A stretch of 64,000 nucleotides of DNA from NCBI GenBank assembly GCA_943371025.1, contig CALRTC020000020.1:1-64000 (forward strand), given 5' to 3'. Position 1 is the stretch's first letter; each line of letters starts with the position of its first letter. Below the pieces are notes generated by a model. It was not told where the DNA came from. It saw only the letters and a program-made list of their open reading frames with translations, and did no database searches. Positions 1 to 8,312 of the stretch are shown one piece after another. The DNA is from Niveispirillum sp943371025. GTDB taxonomy: Bacteria > Pseudomonadota > Alphaproteobacteria > Azospirillales > Azospirillaceae. A program made the position numbers and the translations under genes.

Positions 1-189
1 AACCCCGGCGGTGGCGGCACGAACCCTGGCGGTGGCGGCACGAACCCTGGCGGTGGCGGCACGAACCCTGGCGGTGGCGGCACGAACCCTGGCGGTGGCG
101 GCACGAACCCTGGCGGTGGTGGCACGAACCCCGGCGGTGGTGGCACGAACCCCGGCGGTGGTGGCACGAACCCTGGCGGTGGCGGGACC
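1..189 (+). repeat. Tandem 21-bp minisatellite, nine copies
   Basis: Nine head-to-tail 21-bp units with a core reading GGCGGTGGCGGCACGAACCC. Copies 1-5 are nearly identical. Copies 6-8 switch one GGC codon to GGT, and the last is more diverged (GGGACC AAT). All changes are synonymous in the coding frame, which fits copy-number change by recombination or slippage within a coding repeat. The array continues beyond the left edge, so the true copy number is unknown. Confidence 0.9.
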
Positions 190-234
190 AATCCTGGAGG
201 TCCGGCGATGTGCACTTGTCCCTGTGGGTTCTGA
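1..234 (+). CDS. C-terminal part of a Gly-rich repeat protein with Cys-rich tail (partial)
   Basis: The reading frame is open from base 1, so the N-terminus lies outside the window. It encodes nine consecutive copies of the seven-residue unit NPGGGGT, then NPGGPAMCTCPCGF and a TGA at 232-234. Three cysteines alternate in the last seven residues (CTCPCGF). A low-complexity Gly/Asn/Thr/Pro spacer ending in closely spaced Cys could be a surface or secreted repeat protein, a metal-binding tail or a peptide precursor. None of these can be decided without the N-terminus. The frame is favoured over the other two because the 21-bp unit stays in phase, later copies differ only at synonymous third positions, and the stop is followed by a hairpin. 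No family is recognised. Confidence 0.55.
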   Translation, partial: NPGGGGTNPGGGGTNPGGGGTNPGGGGTNPGGGGTNPGGGGTNPGGGGTNPGGGGTNPGGGGTNPGGPAMCTCPCGF

Positions 235-241
235 TGATTTT

Positions 242-271
242 GGCACGCCGATCCACCCTGATCGGCGTGCC
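242..271 (+). terminator. 11-bp hairpin after the repeat protein
   Basis: GGCACGCCGAT and ATCGGCGTGCC form a perfect 11-bp stem with an 8-nt loop, eight bases after the TGA at 232-234 and before the converging permease gene. There is no strong T-run on either side, so it may be a weak or bidirectional terminator, or only an RNA-stabilising hairpin. Confidence 0.4.
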
Positions 272-282
272 CCGGTTTCAGA

Positions 283-1638
283 TCAGTTTTTGCTGGCGGC
301 GGCCCTGCTGGCGGCACGGTCCAGGAACAGGCAGAGCAGTGTCACCGGAATGCCGATCGCGGCGGTACCGGCAAAGAACAGGGCGTAGGCCCCCATCTGC
401 CCGGCTGCAGGCTCCAGCGCCTGCACCATCTGGCCAGAGAAGCCCTTCAACACCTTGCCCAAGACCGTATAGAGCGAGGACAGCAGCGCATATTGCGTGG
501 CCGTGTAACCCAGGCTGGTCAGGCTGGACATATAGGCTGTCAGCGCAACGCCCGCGAATCCCGTGGCAATATTGTCCACAATGATGGCCGCGGTGAAGAC
601 GCTGATATCCGGGCCGCTGAGCGCCATTGCCGAAAAGGCCAGATTGGAGAAGGGGCCAAGGATGGCGCCCAGGATCAAGGTGCGCCGGAACCCAAGTTTT
701 ACCGAGGCCAGACCACCCAGCGCGATCCCGGCGATGGATGCCCACAATCCGACAGAAGCGCGCACGGCGCCCACCACCTCTTTCGTCAGGCCCAGATCGA
801 CATAAAAGGGATTGACCATGGGGCCGATCAGAAAGTCACCCAGCCGGAAGGTCATCACCACCAGCAGCATAAGCACCGACAAGGCACCATAGGTTTGCAG
901 GAAACTGATCAATGGGCCCAGAACCGCATCGAACAGGCCGGCGGGGGTCCAGAGCGGGGCCGATGCCATGCCGCCGGCCGGCGCATGGCGGACCGGTTCG
1001 GTAGCGATCAACGTTGCCACAACGCCCACCGCCATCACCGCACCCGCCACGCCATAGGATGCCTGCCAGCCGATGCCGGCGGCCAGCAGCAGGATCAGGC
1101 TGTCGGTTGCCAGCATGGCCGCACGGTAGCCGGTCTGGTAGGCGGCTGACAGCAGGCCCTGTTCGGCGCCGTCGTCAGCGCTTTCGATGCGCCACGCGTC
1201 AACCACGATATCCTGGGTAGCCGACGCGAAGGCCGCCAGAATGGCGAAGCTGCCCAGCAGCCAGAGGTCTCCGCCGCCGGGCCCCACCGCGGCCATGCCC
1301 AACAGGCCGGCGCCGACCAGCAACTGTGACAGGACCATCCAGCCCCGCCGCCGTCCCAGCCGCCCCAGGATGGGCGCGTCCAGCCTGTCGACCAGCGGCG
1401 CCCAGAAGATTTTCAGCGAATAGGCGATGCCGACCCAGGACATGAAGCCGATGGTCGCCAGATCGGCCCCGCCCTCCCGCAGCCAGAAACCCAGCGTGTT
1501 GCCCGTCAGCAGAAAAGGCAGGCCCGAGGAGAAACCCAGCAGCAGCATGACCAGCACTTTGCGCTGGCCCAAGGACCGCAAAACCTGCCGCCAGCCAATC
1601 GGGGTGGCGGCATCTGCGGTCGTCTGCGCGTTGGTCAT
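283..1638 (-). CDS. AmpG-like MFS permease (muropeptide transporter family)
   Basis: A 451-residue, strongly hydrophobic protein of the major facilitator superfamily. The first membrane segment (about residues 28-45) contains GFSSGLPFLLTGNTLGFWLR, characteristic of AmpG, the inner-membrane permease that takes up anhydromuropeptides for peptidoglycan recycling. About a dozen further hydrophobic segments follow, including the inter-segment RRRGWM motif. ATG at 1638 is chosen because AGGA precedes it by about 8 nt and the family's N-terminal helix starts just after it. The reading frame runs about 100 codons further upstream but without membrane-protein character. It is divergent from aroG with 241 bp between starts. 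AmpG-like paralogues in alphaproteobacteria can have other substrates, so substrate identity is inferred. Confidence 0.8.
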   Translation of the reverse strand: MTNAQTTADAATPIGWRQVLRSLGQRKVLVMLLLGFSSGLPFLLTGNTLGFWLREGGADLATIGFMSWVGIAYSLKIFWAPLVDRLDAPILGRLGRRRGWMVLSQLLVGAGLLGMAAVGPGGGDLWLLGSFAILAAFASATQDIVVDAWRIESADDGAEQGLLSAAYQTGYRAAMLATDSLILLLAAGIGWQASYGVAGAVMAVGVVATLIATEPVRHAPAGGMASAPLWTPAGLFDAVLGPLISFLQTYGALSVLMLLVVMTFRLGDFLIGPMVNPFYVDLGLTKEVVGAVRASVGLWASIAGIALGGLASVKLGFRRTLILGAILGPFSNLAFSAMALSGPDISVFTAAIIVDNIATGFAGVALTAYMSSLTSLGYTATQYALLSSLYTVLGKVLKGFSGQMVQALEPAAGQMGAYALFFAGTAAIGIPVTLLCLFLDRAASRAAASKN

Positions 1639-1708
1639 CGGCGTTCCTTGTCGGTTCCTCAATGGGTTGGGGAAGTATAAGCAAGGTGCTGTGCGACTGC
1701 GCGGCCTA

Positions 1709-1731
1709 TTTGCGCACGAACATTGCGCAAA
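1709..1731. promoter_or_regulatory. Inverted repeat in the ampG-like/aroG divergent region
   Basis: TTTGCGC and GCGCAAA form 7-bp arms separated by 9 bp, inside the 241-bp region from which the permease and aroG are divergently transcribed. The arrangement resembles an operator for a dimeric regulator. No regulator is identified and no promoter boxes are convincing. Confidence 0.3.
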
Positions 1732-1879
1732 ACGCAGGTCGTTTGGACTGGAAAATACCCGCGCTGGTCGCTTACAAGAATCGACCCACCGGTGAATTCC
1801 GATGCTGGGTAACCCATATGCACATCCCGCCGCCGGGAAGAGGCCGGTGCGGCGATGATGAGAAGGATGAGGTAGGATC

Positions 1880-3289
1880 ATGTCGACGGAAACGCAGAAG
1901 GTGGGGACCGCGGGGCGCTGGACGCCTGACAGCTGGCGCGCCAAGCCGATCCGGCAGGTCCCGTCCTATCCCGACGAAACCCGGTTGAAGGCCGTCGAAG
2001 CCAAGCTGGCGGCCTATCCGCCGCTGGTTTTTGCGGGCGAGGCGCGGCGGCTGAAGGACTATCTGGGCAAGGTGGCGCGCGGGGAGGCCTTCCTGTTGCA
2101 AGGGGGCGACTGCGCCGAAAGTTTTGCCGAGTTCCATCCCAATAATATCCGCGACACGTTCCGCGTGCTGTTGCAGATGGCCGTGGTCCTGACCTTTGGC
2201 GCTGCCACGCCCGTGGTGAAGGTGGGCCGTCTGGCGGGGCAGTTCGCCAAGCCGCGGTCGGCCGATACCGAGATCATCAATGGCGTCGAACTCCCCAGCT
2301 ATCGCGGCGATATCATCAACGGCTTTGACTTTACGGCTGAGGCGCGTATCCCCGATCCGGAGCGCATGGTCCAGGCCTTTAACCAGTCGGCCGCCACGCT
2401 GAATCTGCTGCGCGCCTTCGCCCAGGGTGGCTATGCCGACCTGCACAAGGTGCACCAGTGGAACCTGGGCTTTGTGGAGAAGAGCCCGCAGGGCGAACGG
2501 TACCAGGATCTGGCCAACCGGTTGGACGAAACCCTGTCCTTCATGGCCGCCTGCGGCATCACGGGCGAAACGACGCCCCAGATCCGCGAGACGGAACTGT
2601 TCACCAGCCATGAGGCGCTGCTGCTGCCGTATGAGCAGGCGCTGACCCGCATCGACAGCACCACGGGCGATTGGTACGACGTGTCGGCCCATATGCTGTG
2701 GATCGGTGACCGCACACGTCAGGCCGACGGTGCCCATGTGGAATTCCTGCGCGGGGTGAAGAACCCGGTCGGTCTGAAGTGCGGGCCGACGATGGACCCG
2801 GACGATCTGATCCGCCTGATCGACATCCTGAATCCGGCGGACGAGGCTGGGCGCCTGACCCTGATCGTGCGCATGGGATCCGACAAGGTGGCCGACAAGC
2901 TGTCGCCGCTGGTGCGCAAGGTTCAGCAGGAGGGCCGCCAGGTCGTCTGGTCCTGCGACCCCATGCATGGCAATACCGTCAAGTCCTCCACCGGTTACAA
3001 GACGCGCCCCTTCGACCGCGTGCTGGCCGAGGTGAAGGGCTTCATGGAGGTCATCCGGGCTGAAGGTGCGCATCCGGGCGGTGTCCATTTTGAGATGACC
3101 GGTCAGGATGTCACCGAATGCACGGGCGGGGCGCAGGCCATCAGCGATCATGCCCTGGCTCTGCGTTACCATACGGCCTGCGATCCGCGCCTGAATGCCA
3201 GCCAGTCGCTGGAACTGGCCTTCCTGATCGCGGAAAGTCTGAAGGCCGTCCGTGATGGTCAACCGCGCACGCGCGTCGCTGCGGAATAG
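1880..3289 (+). CDS. aroG: 3-deoxy-7-phosphoheptulonate synthase, class II (DAHP synthase)
   Basis: A 469-residue enzyme that condenses phosphoenolpyruvate and erythrose 4-phosphate to DAHP, the first step of the shikimate pathway, in the cytosol. It is the class II (plant/AroAII) type: it opens with TPDSWRAKPIRQVPSYPD, has the GGDCAESF active-site region near residue 75, KVHQWNLGF in the middle, and CDPMHGNT and HFEMTGQDVTECTGG towards the C-terminus. Length matches the family. ATG at 1880 follows GAGGT at a good distance. It is a single-gene unit closed by a strong terminator at 3306-3346. Identification is secure. The symbol aroG follows common usage for alphaproteobacterial class II enzymes. 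Confidence 0.96.
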   Translation: MSTETQKVGTAGRWTPDSWRAKPIRQVPSYPDETRLKAVEAKLAAYPPLVFAGEARRLKDYLGKVARGEAFLLQGGDCAESFAEFHPNNIRDTFRVLLQMAVVLTFGAATPVVKVGRLAGQFAKPRSADTEIINGVELPSYRGDIINGFDFTAEARIPDPERMVQAFNQSAATLNLLRAFAQGGYADLHKVHQWNLGFVEKSPQGERYQDLANRLDETLSFMAACGITGETTPQIRETELFTSHEALLLPYEQALTRIDSTTGDWYDVSAHMLWIGDRTRQADGAHVEFLRGVKNPVGLKCGPTMDPDDLIRLIDILNPADEAGRLTLIVRMGSDKVADKLSPLVRKVQQEGRQVVWSCDPMHGNTVKSSTGYKTRPFDRVLAEVKGFMEVIRAEGAHPGGVHFEMTGQDVTECTGGAQAISDHALALRYHTACDPRLNASQSLELAFLIAESLKAVRDGQPRTRVAAE

Positions 3290-3305
3290 TGCCTTCAAAT
3301 CAGAA

Positions 3306-3346
3306 GGCCCGCCGGGATGGCTCCTGTCATCCCGGCGGGCCTTTTT
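3306..3346 (+). terminator. Rho-independent terminator of aroG
   Basis: A perfect 14-bp stem GGCCCGCCGGGATG / CATCCCGGCGGGCC with an 8-nt loop, followed directly by TTTTT. It lies 16 bp after the aroG stop codon. This is the clearest intrinsic terminator in the window. Confidence 0.93.
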
Positions 3347-3529
3347 GATTCTGAACTACCGTTGCAGGATAAGGGTCAGTATCAAACGTTTGTTTATTTG
3401 ATATCAATTCTTATTGCCAGTTGGGGCCTTTCGAAGGGCGGATATTCCAGCCCATTGGTGATTGATCGGCAAGGACAGTGCCAAAAGCAGATATTCAGAA
3501 CTTATTTCAATTTTTGCCAGTTCGGGTGT

Positions 3530-3548
3530 AGGTTGTAGAAAACAACCT
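3530..3548 (+). promoter_or_regulatory. Inverted repeat in the chemoreceptor leader
   Basis: AGGTTGT and ACAACCT form a perfect 7-bp palindrome with a 5-nt A-rich centre, 17 bp before the ATG of the chemoreceptor. It could be an operator or an mRNA hairpin next to the GGGGGCGG ribosome-binding site. The 275-bp gap after aroG (3290-3564) is otherwise AT-richer and holds no gene. Confidence 0.35.
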
Positions 3549-3564
3549 CACTTCGGGGGCGGAA

Positions 3565-5645
3565 ATGTTTAAGAAATTGCCGTTGGTCACCAAATTGATT
3601 CTGACGATCACCATCGTGCTGGTGGTCGGCCTTGGGGCGGGATTGGTTGCCATCACGGAAAAGGCCGGCAAACATACAGATGCGCTCTCCTACAAGGTTG
3701 GCGAAGGCATTGGGCAGCACAATGCGGCGCTGGTGGAACGCCGCCTGAATGATGCCATGGATGTCAGTCGCTTCATCGCCAGTTCGATTGTCAGCCTGAA
3801 GGCGGCAGGCGTGACCAATCGGGCCCAGATCAACGCCATGCTGCGCAGCCAGTTGGAGGCGAACACCAATCTTCTGGGGGTCTGGGTGGGCCTGGAGCCC
3901 AACGTTCTGGACGGCAAGGACAGCGTCTTTGTCAATACGCCCGGCACCGACGCGTCGGGCCGCTTCATCCCCTACTGGAACCGCGGGTCAGGCCAGATCG
4001 CGCTGGAGGCGTTGACGGCCTATGAGGATCAGGGCGCAGATGGGGCCTATTATCAGGTCCCCAAGCGCCTTCTGCGCGAGGTGGTCGTCGAGCCCTATGC
4101 GTATGTCGTTGCCGGCAAGTCGATCCTGATGGTGTCCCTGGTCGTTCCGATCATCGAGAATGGCAAGTTCATCGGCAATGCCGGCGTCGATCTGGGCACA
4201 GATGGCATATGGGAGGACCTGAAGGGGGCCAGACCCTTCGGCACCGGTGCCGTCTATCTGATTTCCAACGAAGGCAAGTGGGTCGGCTACGCCAACCGGG
4301 AGCATCTGGGCAAGCCCATTGTCGAAACGAACGAGCGGCTGAAGAACGCCCTTGGTGCGATCAAGGAAGGACAGATGTTCTCGCAGATGTCCTTCTCCCA
4401 AAGCCTCAAGACGGACGTGAAGCAGCTGTTCATCCCCATCCATGTCGGCTCCAGCCCTACACCCTGGTCCATCCTTGTCAATATGCCCGTCGACAAGGTG
4501 GAGGTGCCGAAGAATGAACTGCGTACTGTCATCATTGTCGGCGCCTTGGTTCTGACCGCGGCGCTGCTGCTGGCGCTTTGGCTTTCCACCCGGCATATCG
4601 TCGGGGTGCCGCTGCGCCGTATCATCGCGACGGTTCAGGCATTGACGTCGGGCAACAACGACGTCGAGGTGATGGACCGTGATCGCAGCGACGAGATCGG
4701 TGCGATCAACCAGGCCTTGCAGCTGTTCAAGGAAAATGCCGCGCGTGTCGCGCAGATGGAGGAACAGCGCCGTCGCGATGAGCAGGCGGCGGCCGAGCAT
4801 CGCCGTCGCGACCTGAATCGCCTGGCCGATGATTTCGAAGGCTCGGTCGGTGGCGTGGTGGCCCAGGTGGCGGAGCAGTCGGAGAATATCCGCGGTGATT
4901 CCGAAGCCCTTCCGCCATCGCCACCCAGACCAATTCCCAGGCGACGGCCGTCGCCAATGCCGCCGATATCGCCAACGCCAACGTGCAGACGGTGGCTGCG
5001 GCGGCAGAGGAACTGGCCCGGTCGATCCAGGAAATCAACGAGCGCATCACCGACAGTTCCCGCATGGCCAGCGACGCGGTCGAGGAGGTTGAACGTACCA
5101 ATGGCACAGTCGCCGGCCTGGCCCAGGCGGCACAGAAGATCGGGGATGTGGTCAACCTGATCCAGTCCATCGCGGCGCAGACCAACCTGTTGGCGCTGAA
5201 CGCCACAATCGAGGCGGCCCGCGCCGGCGAGGCGGGCAAGGGCTTCGCGGTCGTGGCATCGGAAGTGAAGAACCTGGCGACGCAGACGGCCCGTGCGACG
5301 GAAGAGATTTCGGCTCAGATCGCCGATATCCAGTCGGTCAGCGGCAATGCCGTCAGCGCCATCCAGTCCATCGGTCGCACCATTGTGAACATCTCCGAGA
5401 CGGTGACTACCATCGCTGCCGCCGCTGAGGAGCAGGGGGCGGCCACGCGGGAGATCAGCCGCAATGTGCAGGAGGCAGCGACGGGCACGCGGGAAGTGTC
5501 GCACACTATCCAGGGCGTGACGCGCGCGGCCAGTGAGACAGGCAGCATGGCGACGCAGGCCCGCACCGCATCCGACATGCTGTCGCAGCAGGCGGTTCTG
5601 CTGCGACAGGAGGTTCAGCGTTTCGTCACCAGCATCCGGTCCTGA
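3565..5645 (+). pseudogene. Methyl-accepting chemotaxis protein interrupted by a -1 frameshift
   Basis: Two overlapping reading frames together encode one chemoreceptor. Frame one (from ATG 3565) has a transmembrane helix at about residues 10-32, a Cache-type periplasmic sensor domain to about 310, a second transmembrane helix near 315-340, a HAMP linker, and the start of the signalling domain up to RGDSEAL. It then reads Pro/Arg-rich nonsense to a stop at 5158-5160. The correct sequence resumes in another frame at 4911 (SAIATQTNSQATAVANAAD) and carries the full methyl-accepting hairpin, including AAQTNLLALNATIEAARAG, to TGA 5643-5645. Adding one base near 4910 restores a protein of about 693 residues. 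It is either a recent mutation or an assembly error. There is no long homopolymer at the site. Confidence 0.88.
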
Positions 5646-5653
5646 TGCACCTG

Positions 5654-5692
5654 AAGTCGACGGCCCGTCCCGTGCGGACCGTCGACTTTATA
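5654..5692 (+). terminator. Probable terminator after the chemoreceptor
   Basis: AAGTCGACGG and CCGTCGACTT form a perfect 10-bp stem (5654-5663 / 5679-5688), nine bases after the stop codon, followed by a short T/A-rich stretch (TATA). The tail is weak, so termination efficiency is uncertain. Confidence 0.55.
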
Positions 5693-5767
5693 CAGTCCGC
5701 TTAATTTCACAGGGACCCTGTGCTAAACCCGTTGTCCGTCAAAAAACAACAAACGGGTTTCCATACC

Positions 5768-7066
5768 ATGCCGTCCCTGTCCAAGCGGTGCTTTGCCGCT
5801 GCCTTGCTGGCTGCCACCGGCCTGTGCGCCCTTCTGCCGGCACAGGCTGCTACGGTCTATGTCCAGGCAGACCGGATGATCGATGTCATCAATGGCAAGG
5901 TGGTGGAAAGGCCTGCTTTGGTCGTCACCGATGGCCGCATCAGCGCCATCGGAACGCAGACGACGGTGGCGGCACCGCCGGGGGCGGAGAGGATCGACCT
6001 GACCGGCCACACGATCCTGCCGGGCCTGATCGACATGCACACCCATGTCACTGTCCGCCATTCCTGGCATGGCTATAACGCCCTGGCCGTCTCCATTCCG
6101 GACGAGGCCATCGCCGGGGTCGCCAATGCCCGAACGACATTGAATGCCGGCTTCACCACCATCCGCAATGTCGGGGCGGCCGGTTACACCGACATTTCCC
6201 TGCGCAATGCCATCAATGAGGGGCTGGTGCCGGGTCCGCGCATCTTCGCCTCCGGTCCGTTGCTGGGCGCCACGGGCGGGCATTGCGATGACAATCTGCT
6301 GCCGCCCGAATATCACCGCGTTGCCGAGGGCGTGGCGGACGGCCCCTGGCCGCTGGTCCAGAAGGTGCGCGAGGTGAAGAAATATGGCGCCGACCTGATC
6401 AAGGTCTGTGCCACCGGTGGTGTGCTGTCCAAGGGCGACGCGGTTGGCGCCCAGCAGCTGAGCCAGGAGGAGATGAATGCCCTGGTGGCGGAGGCCCATC
6501 GCCTGGGCCTGAAAGTCGCCGCCCATGCGCACGGGGCCGACGGGATCAAGGTCGCGATCCTGGCCGGTGTCGACACGATCGAACATGCGTCGCTGGTCGA
6601 TGACGAGGGTATCAAGCTGGCCAAGCAACGCGGCACCGTCTTCTCCATGGATATCTACAACGACGATTTCATCCTGTCTGAGGGAGAGAAGAACGGCATC
6701 CTGCCCGAAAGCCTGGAAAAGGAGCGCATGGTCGGCCGGGTCCAGCGCGAGAATTTCCAGAAAGCCTTCAAGGCCGGGGTGAAGATGGTGTTCGGCAGCG
6801 ATGCCGGCGTCTACCCGCACGGTGATAATGGCAAGCAGTTCGCCCATATGGTGCGCTGGGGCATGACGCCGATGCAGGCGATCCAGGCTGCTACCGTGAC
6901 GGCGGCGGAGGTCCTGGGCAAGTCGGCGGATGTGGGCGCGCTGGCCGTCGGCCGCTATGGCGATATCGTTGCCGTGAAGGGCGACCCGCTTGCCGATGTC
7001 ACCCAGCTTGAACATGTCGACGCCGTCATCAAGGGTGGCGAGTTGTTCAAGGCGCCGATGAAGTAA
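5768..7066 (+). CDS. Exported metal-dependent amidohydrolase (X-Pro/X-Arg dipeptidase-like)
   Basis: A 432-residue member of the amidohydrolase superfamily. A signal peptide is evident in the first 27 residues (KRC start, hydrophobic core, AQA-A cleavage site), so it is likely periplasmic. Metal-site motifs are present in order: HTHVTVRH, a probable carboxylated Lys in DLIKVCATGG, AAHAHG, TIEHASLVDD and the catalytic Asp in FGSDAGVYPHG. This subgroup includes Xaa-Pro, Xaa-Arg and Xaa-Lys dipeptidases and imidazolonepropionase-like enzymes, so the substrate is not assignable. ATG 5768 is preferred over an in-frame GTG at 5720 because it begins the signal peptide. The 3' end overlaps the converging hpnE by 20 bp. 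Confidence 0.82.
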   Translation: MPSLSKRCFAAALLAATGLCALLPAQAATVYVQADRMIDVINGKVVERPALVVTDGRISAIGTQTTVAAPPGAERIDLTGHTILPGLIDMHTHVTVRHSWHGYNALAVSIPDEAIAGVANARTTLNAGFTTIRNVGAAGYTDISLRNAINEGLVPGPRIFASGPLLGATGGHCDDNLLPPEYHRVAEGVADGPWPLVQKVREVKKYGADLIKVCATGGVLSKGDAVGAQQLSQEEMNALVAEAHRLGLKVAAHAHGADGIKVAILAGVDTIEHASLVDDEGIKLAKQRGTVFSMDIYNDDFILSEGEKNGILPESLEKERMVGRVQRENFQKAFKAGVKMVFGSDAGVYPHGDNGKQFAHMVRWGMTPMQAIQAATVTAAEVLGKSADVGALAVGRYGDIVAVKGDPLADVTQLEHVDAVIKGGELFKAPMK

Positions 7067-8312
7067 TCAGGTCTGCCACCCGATGCCCGGACTGCACCGC
7101 CCCTTCGATGGTGGCGGGCAGGCCGGTATCGGTCCAGTCCCCGGCCAGGAACAGATTGCGCCCCACCCTGGGGCCGGGTCGGCGCCGTTCCATGGCCGGT
7201 GTGGCGGCGAAACTGGCCCGCCTTTCCTTCACGATCCGGTGGGGTGGCACCGGCGCTTCCATGCATCCCAGAACCTGGGCGACGTCGCGCCACAGGATGC
7301 CGGCAAGGGTTGCGGCCGGCTGGTCGATCAGGCTGTCGGCGGCGCTGACCGTGACCGACAGGATGTCATAGCGGGTGAACAGCCACTCCGCCGTGCCGCC
7401 AATCACGGCCAGCAATGGCAGCTCGCCGGGCAGCGGCGCCGGCCTGTCCAGACGGAAATGCGCGTTCAGGATGGGGTGGAAGTGGTCTGGCGCCGGGACA
7501 CCGGGCAGCAGGCACGGCAGCACCTCCGCCGGTACGGCCAGCACCACCCTGTCGCCGCTGGCCAGGGGCCGCCTGTGGTCGCTGAAGATCAGGGCCGTTG
7601 CTTGGCCGTCATCGGTTCGTTCCAATGCCCGCAGGCGTCGGCCGAAGCGGATGTCGGCACCATGGATCCGCAGATAGGCCAGGGCCGGATCGACCAGGGC
7701 CGCGGACAGACCGCCGGGTCCGGCGATGTGGGGGCGACAGGCTTCAGCACCCCGCAGCAGGGTACGACGGAACACCTGCCACAGCAGGCGGGCCGATCCC
7801 TGGTCATAGGGTGTGTTCAGGATCGACACGGCCAGTGGCTGCCACAGGGACCGGGTCAGCCGGTGCGAATGGGGCAACCGGTCTGCTACGGTATCATTTT
7901 GCCCCGTCAGGGCCAGCTTCAGGATGGCCAGATAGTCAAGCAGCCGGCTGCCGGGGACACGCCGGGCCGGATCAGCCAGCCATAGGGGCAGGGGGCCATT
8001 GCCGGGGCGCAGGGACCACAGGCAACCATCTGACAGATCCAGGAATGGCAGCCGAACCGGGTCGATGGCGACCAGCCCGCCCCGTCCACCGATCCGATCC
8101 AGATAGGCGAAGCATTCCGGATTGGCGCCCAGGATCAGGTGGTTGCCATTGTCGATGGTGCGGTCCAGCGCCGCGTCATGCCAGCTGCGGCAGCGTCCGC
8201 CGGCATGGTCGGTGGCTTCATGCAGGGCGACGCGGTGCCCCCGTTCGGCCAGACGGGTGGCACAGGCCAAGCCCGCCAAACCCGCCCCGATGACATGGAT
8301 GGTGCTGGTCAC
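7047..8312 (-). CDS. hpnE: Hydroxysqualene dehydroxylase HpnE (FAD-dependent)
   Basis: A 421-residue flavoprotein that reduces hydroxysqualene to squalene, the last step of the bacterial HpnC-HpnD-HpnE route supplying squalene for hopanoids. The N-terminal Rossmann motif GAGLAGLACA, the following EATDHAGGRC and the C-terminal FLAGDWTDTGLPATIEGA FAD-contact segment are typical of squalene-associated desaturase-like oxidoreductases. The GTG start at 8312 overlaps the hpnCD stop in a 4-bp GTGA, showing translational coupling. Much longer upstream reading in the same frame is an artefact of high GC. No squalene-hopene cyclase gene lies in the window. Confidence 0.92.
   Translation of the reverse strand: MTSTIHVIGAGLAGLACATRLAERGHRVALHEATDHAGGRCRSWHDAALDRTIDNGNHLILGANPECFAYLDRIGGRGGLVAIDPVRLPFLDLSDGCLWSLRPGNGPLPLWLADPARRVPGSRLLDYLAILKLALTGQNDTVADRLPHSHRLTRSLWQPLAVSILNTPYDQGSARLLWQVFRRTLLRGAEACRPHIAGPGGLSAALVDPALAYLRIHGADIRFGRRLRALERTDDGQATALIFSDHRRPLASGDRVVLAVPAEVLPCLLPGVPAPDHFHPILNAHFRLDRPAPLPGELPLLAVIGGTAEWLFTRYDILSVTVSAADSLIDQPAATLAGILWRDVAQVLGCMEAPVPPHRIVKERRASFAATPAMERRRPGPRVGRNLFLAGDWTDTGLPATIEGAVQSGHRVADLITSSAP

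Noticed and set aside
1..189. A CRISPR array
   Set aside because: The 21-bp units are directly abutting with no spacers and stay in a coding frame.
1772..3298. A 508-codon frame antisense to aroG
   Set aside because: It covers a securely identified enzyme and its own terminator region, and the composition is artefactual.
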